From Chitinophagaceae bacterium (GTDB lineage: Bacteria; Bacteroidota; Bacteroidia; Chitinophagales; Chitinophagaceae): DNA of 6,150 nt. The stretch is taken from NCBI GenBank assembly GCA_017882205.1, contig JADGPY010000302.1, forward strand, positions 1 to 6,150. Direction: 5' to 3'. Positions 6,001 through 6,150 of this stretch are shown piece after piece. The notes under the pieces were generated by a model. It was not told the DNA's origin. It saw nothing but the letters and a program-made list of their open reading frames with translations, and searched no databases. The position numbers and the translations under genes are program-made. How positions within the stretch are numbered: position 1 is the first letter of the stretch; every line of letters begins with the position of its first letter.

Positions 6001-6150
6001 GATACAGGTGCGCAGCCTTGTTTATCCGTGGGGAATTCATGTTGTAAGAACCATTATCTTATATCGTACCGACACTGGATATGTATATCGTGTGGATACG
6101 GGATGGCAAGCTGAATCGGATGGCAAGTTTAATTTTACTTATTTCATACA
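3086..6150 (+). CDS. Very large uncharacterised protein, first 1021 codons, partial
   Basis: The frame is open from ATG 3086 to the right edge with no stop in 1021 codons. In-frame TAG at 3029-3031 with no other ATG between fixes the start. A second ATG at 3082 opens a different frame that ends after 21 codons. I cannot assign a family. The N-terminus (MTEQNPLVAWIAGLQVSLQT) is polar to amphipathic with no signal peptide; residues 20-50 look helical. From about residue 120 the sequence is mostly alternating strand-like segments rich in Thr, Ser, Asn and Gly. Ordered, motif-like blocks are WFDFFKVEKLVALYDTGSS (134-152), SSIWISSQILASNAPMG and GLTIESGTIDLS (187-218), SGRGKILESSWELPS (339-353), VDRPIDVSARPFPV (466-479), MLPDPYAAN (570-578), FDGYFLDDFALVDVSSHANQ (678-697), LPQIAWEPV (754-762), NFYPDDGGPTR (779-789), and FSGYGAS to GWQAESDG (935 to about 1014). 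Five or so cysteines are scattered. The only Gly/Ala hydrophobic stretch is 362-378, too weak for a sure membrane span. These blocks give me the impression of a conserved family of giant, beta-rich bacterial proteins of unknown role; that is inference. Confidence 0.9.
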   Translation, partial: MTEQNPLVAWIAGLQVSLQTETPEDKKNKAALFQMLETSLPTIAELPQIKSPSFLFENIVPATLTELSPGLQTQISRVSDQVASLSSTKEFKVFQRESPVRSIRAQRSVPSWANGAAVAKTIGPLINIDGRRVWFDFFKVEKLVALYDTGSSNPAILFNIDVSKYWSGENTPLLAPVEKHFVLTGNSSIWISSQILASNAPMGNYTGLTIESGTIDLSISPVITGGKTTITPTTLVTVKLKLKQQVVTDADPASPYGADARAANYHLPSVFEFQFQGSAGQLNVISDASWNLFNQPCSFKWNHSAGTYIGTFLSLFIPLVASEQDFIINKSLSPFAHLSGRGKILESSWELPSATLDLTNILPAAGIGGLAVLCAPGLSASWSGLLNGAVNLNTFLVVAQPEGIALGTTVAGNFYCRQNFTLWKDEKNPYASTVKIDFGKQFALQFFSTVNGYEIVNAVVDSSVEVDRPIDVSARPFPVNTKGSFFSLIAFEKQRTIILYDSNLLQDNFVPGPPSNPFELPLSAIALENALFTTTSVVGCFLLGELAMDWNKIVIGNLYLSMGIYKYIPMLPDPYAANVSIFQHFKDYELTDNIKIHIPIMVLLCQVKWGVRGPNLPDDVNSSFHLLPYSINQGTNQISNILESAGTANSGLSNLSSVNATGEQMMKARQENDWSRYFDGYFLDDFALVDVSSHANQMGVSFGHFSSDRSSLVVSREFGVETTSDQLQSLYSVPFKIEQVQMMSPSLFVRSFALPQIAWEPVHNLTPKKINGDPPAGMNFYPDDGGPTRITNNSIQYVPLAPKPVIKDIIDRYNEEKNNLTLSYFTLPFGLKALAALSKNKQKPNPPSIQGNRPVFSNNIRGGIQVQFNAGKLSSDQYPMFNGATIQLANVLDASGSPAGAGTLGESVSAIFNTEFTPKAPIITSRGVPITRIDFSGYGASTFSNWFNPNAEIAQTSQTKFDVFIGRTAHEVIQVRSLVYPWGIHVVRTIILYRTDTGYVYRVDTGWQAESDGKFNFTYFI

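Noticed and set aside
3400..6040. Several minus-strand open frames of 63-117 codons inside the giant gene
   Set aside because: They lie antisense to an intact 1021-codon frame and encode low-information sequence, so they are shadows.
1..6150. CRISPR array, tRNA, rRNA, insertion sequence or phage attachment site
   Set aside because: No regularly spaced repeats, cloverleaf-like sequence, transposase motif or terminal inverted-repeat pair was found by eye on either strand.

Overview
The window looks like chromosomal DNA from a member of the Bacteroidota, probably Chitinophagaceae-like or Sphingobacteria-like. It is AT-rich. No start codon has a clear Shine-Dalgarno sequence, and upstream regions contain matches to the Bacteroidetes promoter form TTTG-N19-21-TAnnTTTG. 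The proteins also have a Bacteroidota character. The taxonomic call is an inference, because there is no rRNA or other marker gene.

Layout. (1) Positions 1-1240, minus strand: the first 413 codons of a CheB-CheR fusion, a chemoreceptor-type methylesterase joined to a methyltransferase. It continues beyond the left edge. (2) 1241-1618: a 378-bp divergent intergenic region with two short inverted repeats and a weak candidate promoter. (3) 1619-1972, plus strand: a small winged-helix regulator of ArsR type that has no cysteines. (4) 2005-2583, minus strand: a YceI-family protein without a signal peptide, convergent with the regulator. (5) 2584-3085: a 502-bp divergent intergenic region with no convincing gene but several palindromes, a 17-bp perfect inverted repeat and a good promoter match. 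(6) 3086 to beyond 6150, plus strand: the start of a very large protein of at least 1021 residues, with no signal peptide and no family I can name.

How the parts relate. The genes are not arranged as one operon; neighbours are divergent or convergent. The regulator could control itself through an inverted repeat directly upstream, and possibly its neighbours. The 17-bp palindrome lies about 55-70 bp before the predicted transcription start of the giant gene, where an activator might bind. The giant open frame is the most likely undescribed element here. It is one intact frame with many ordered, family-like motifs, so it is a real gene and not chance coding. No tRNA, rRNA, CRISPR, transposon or phage hallmark was seen.
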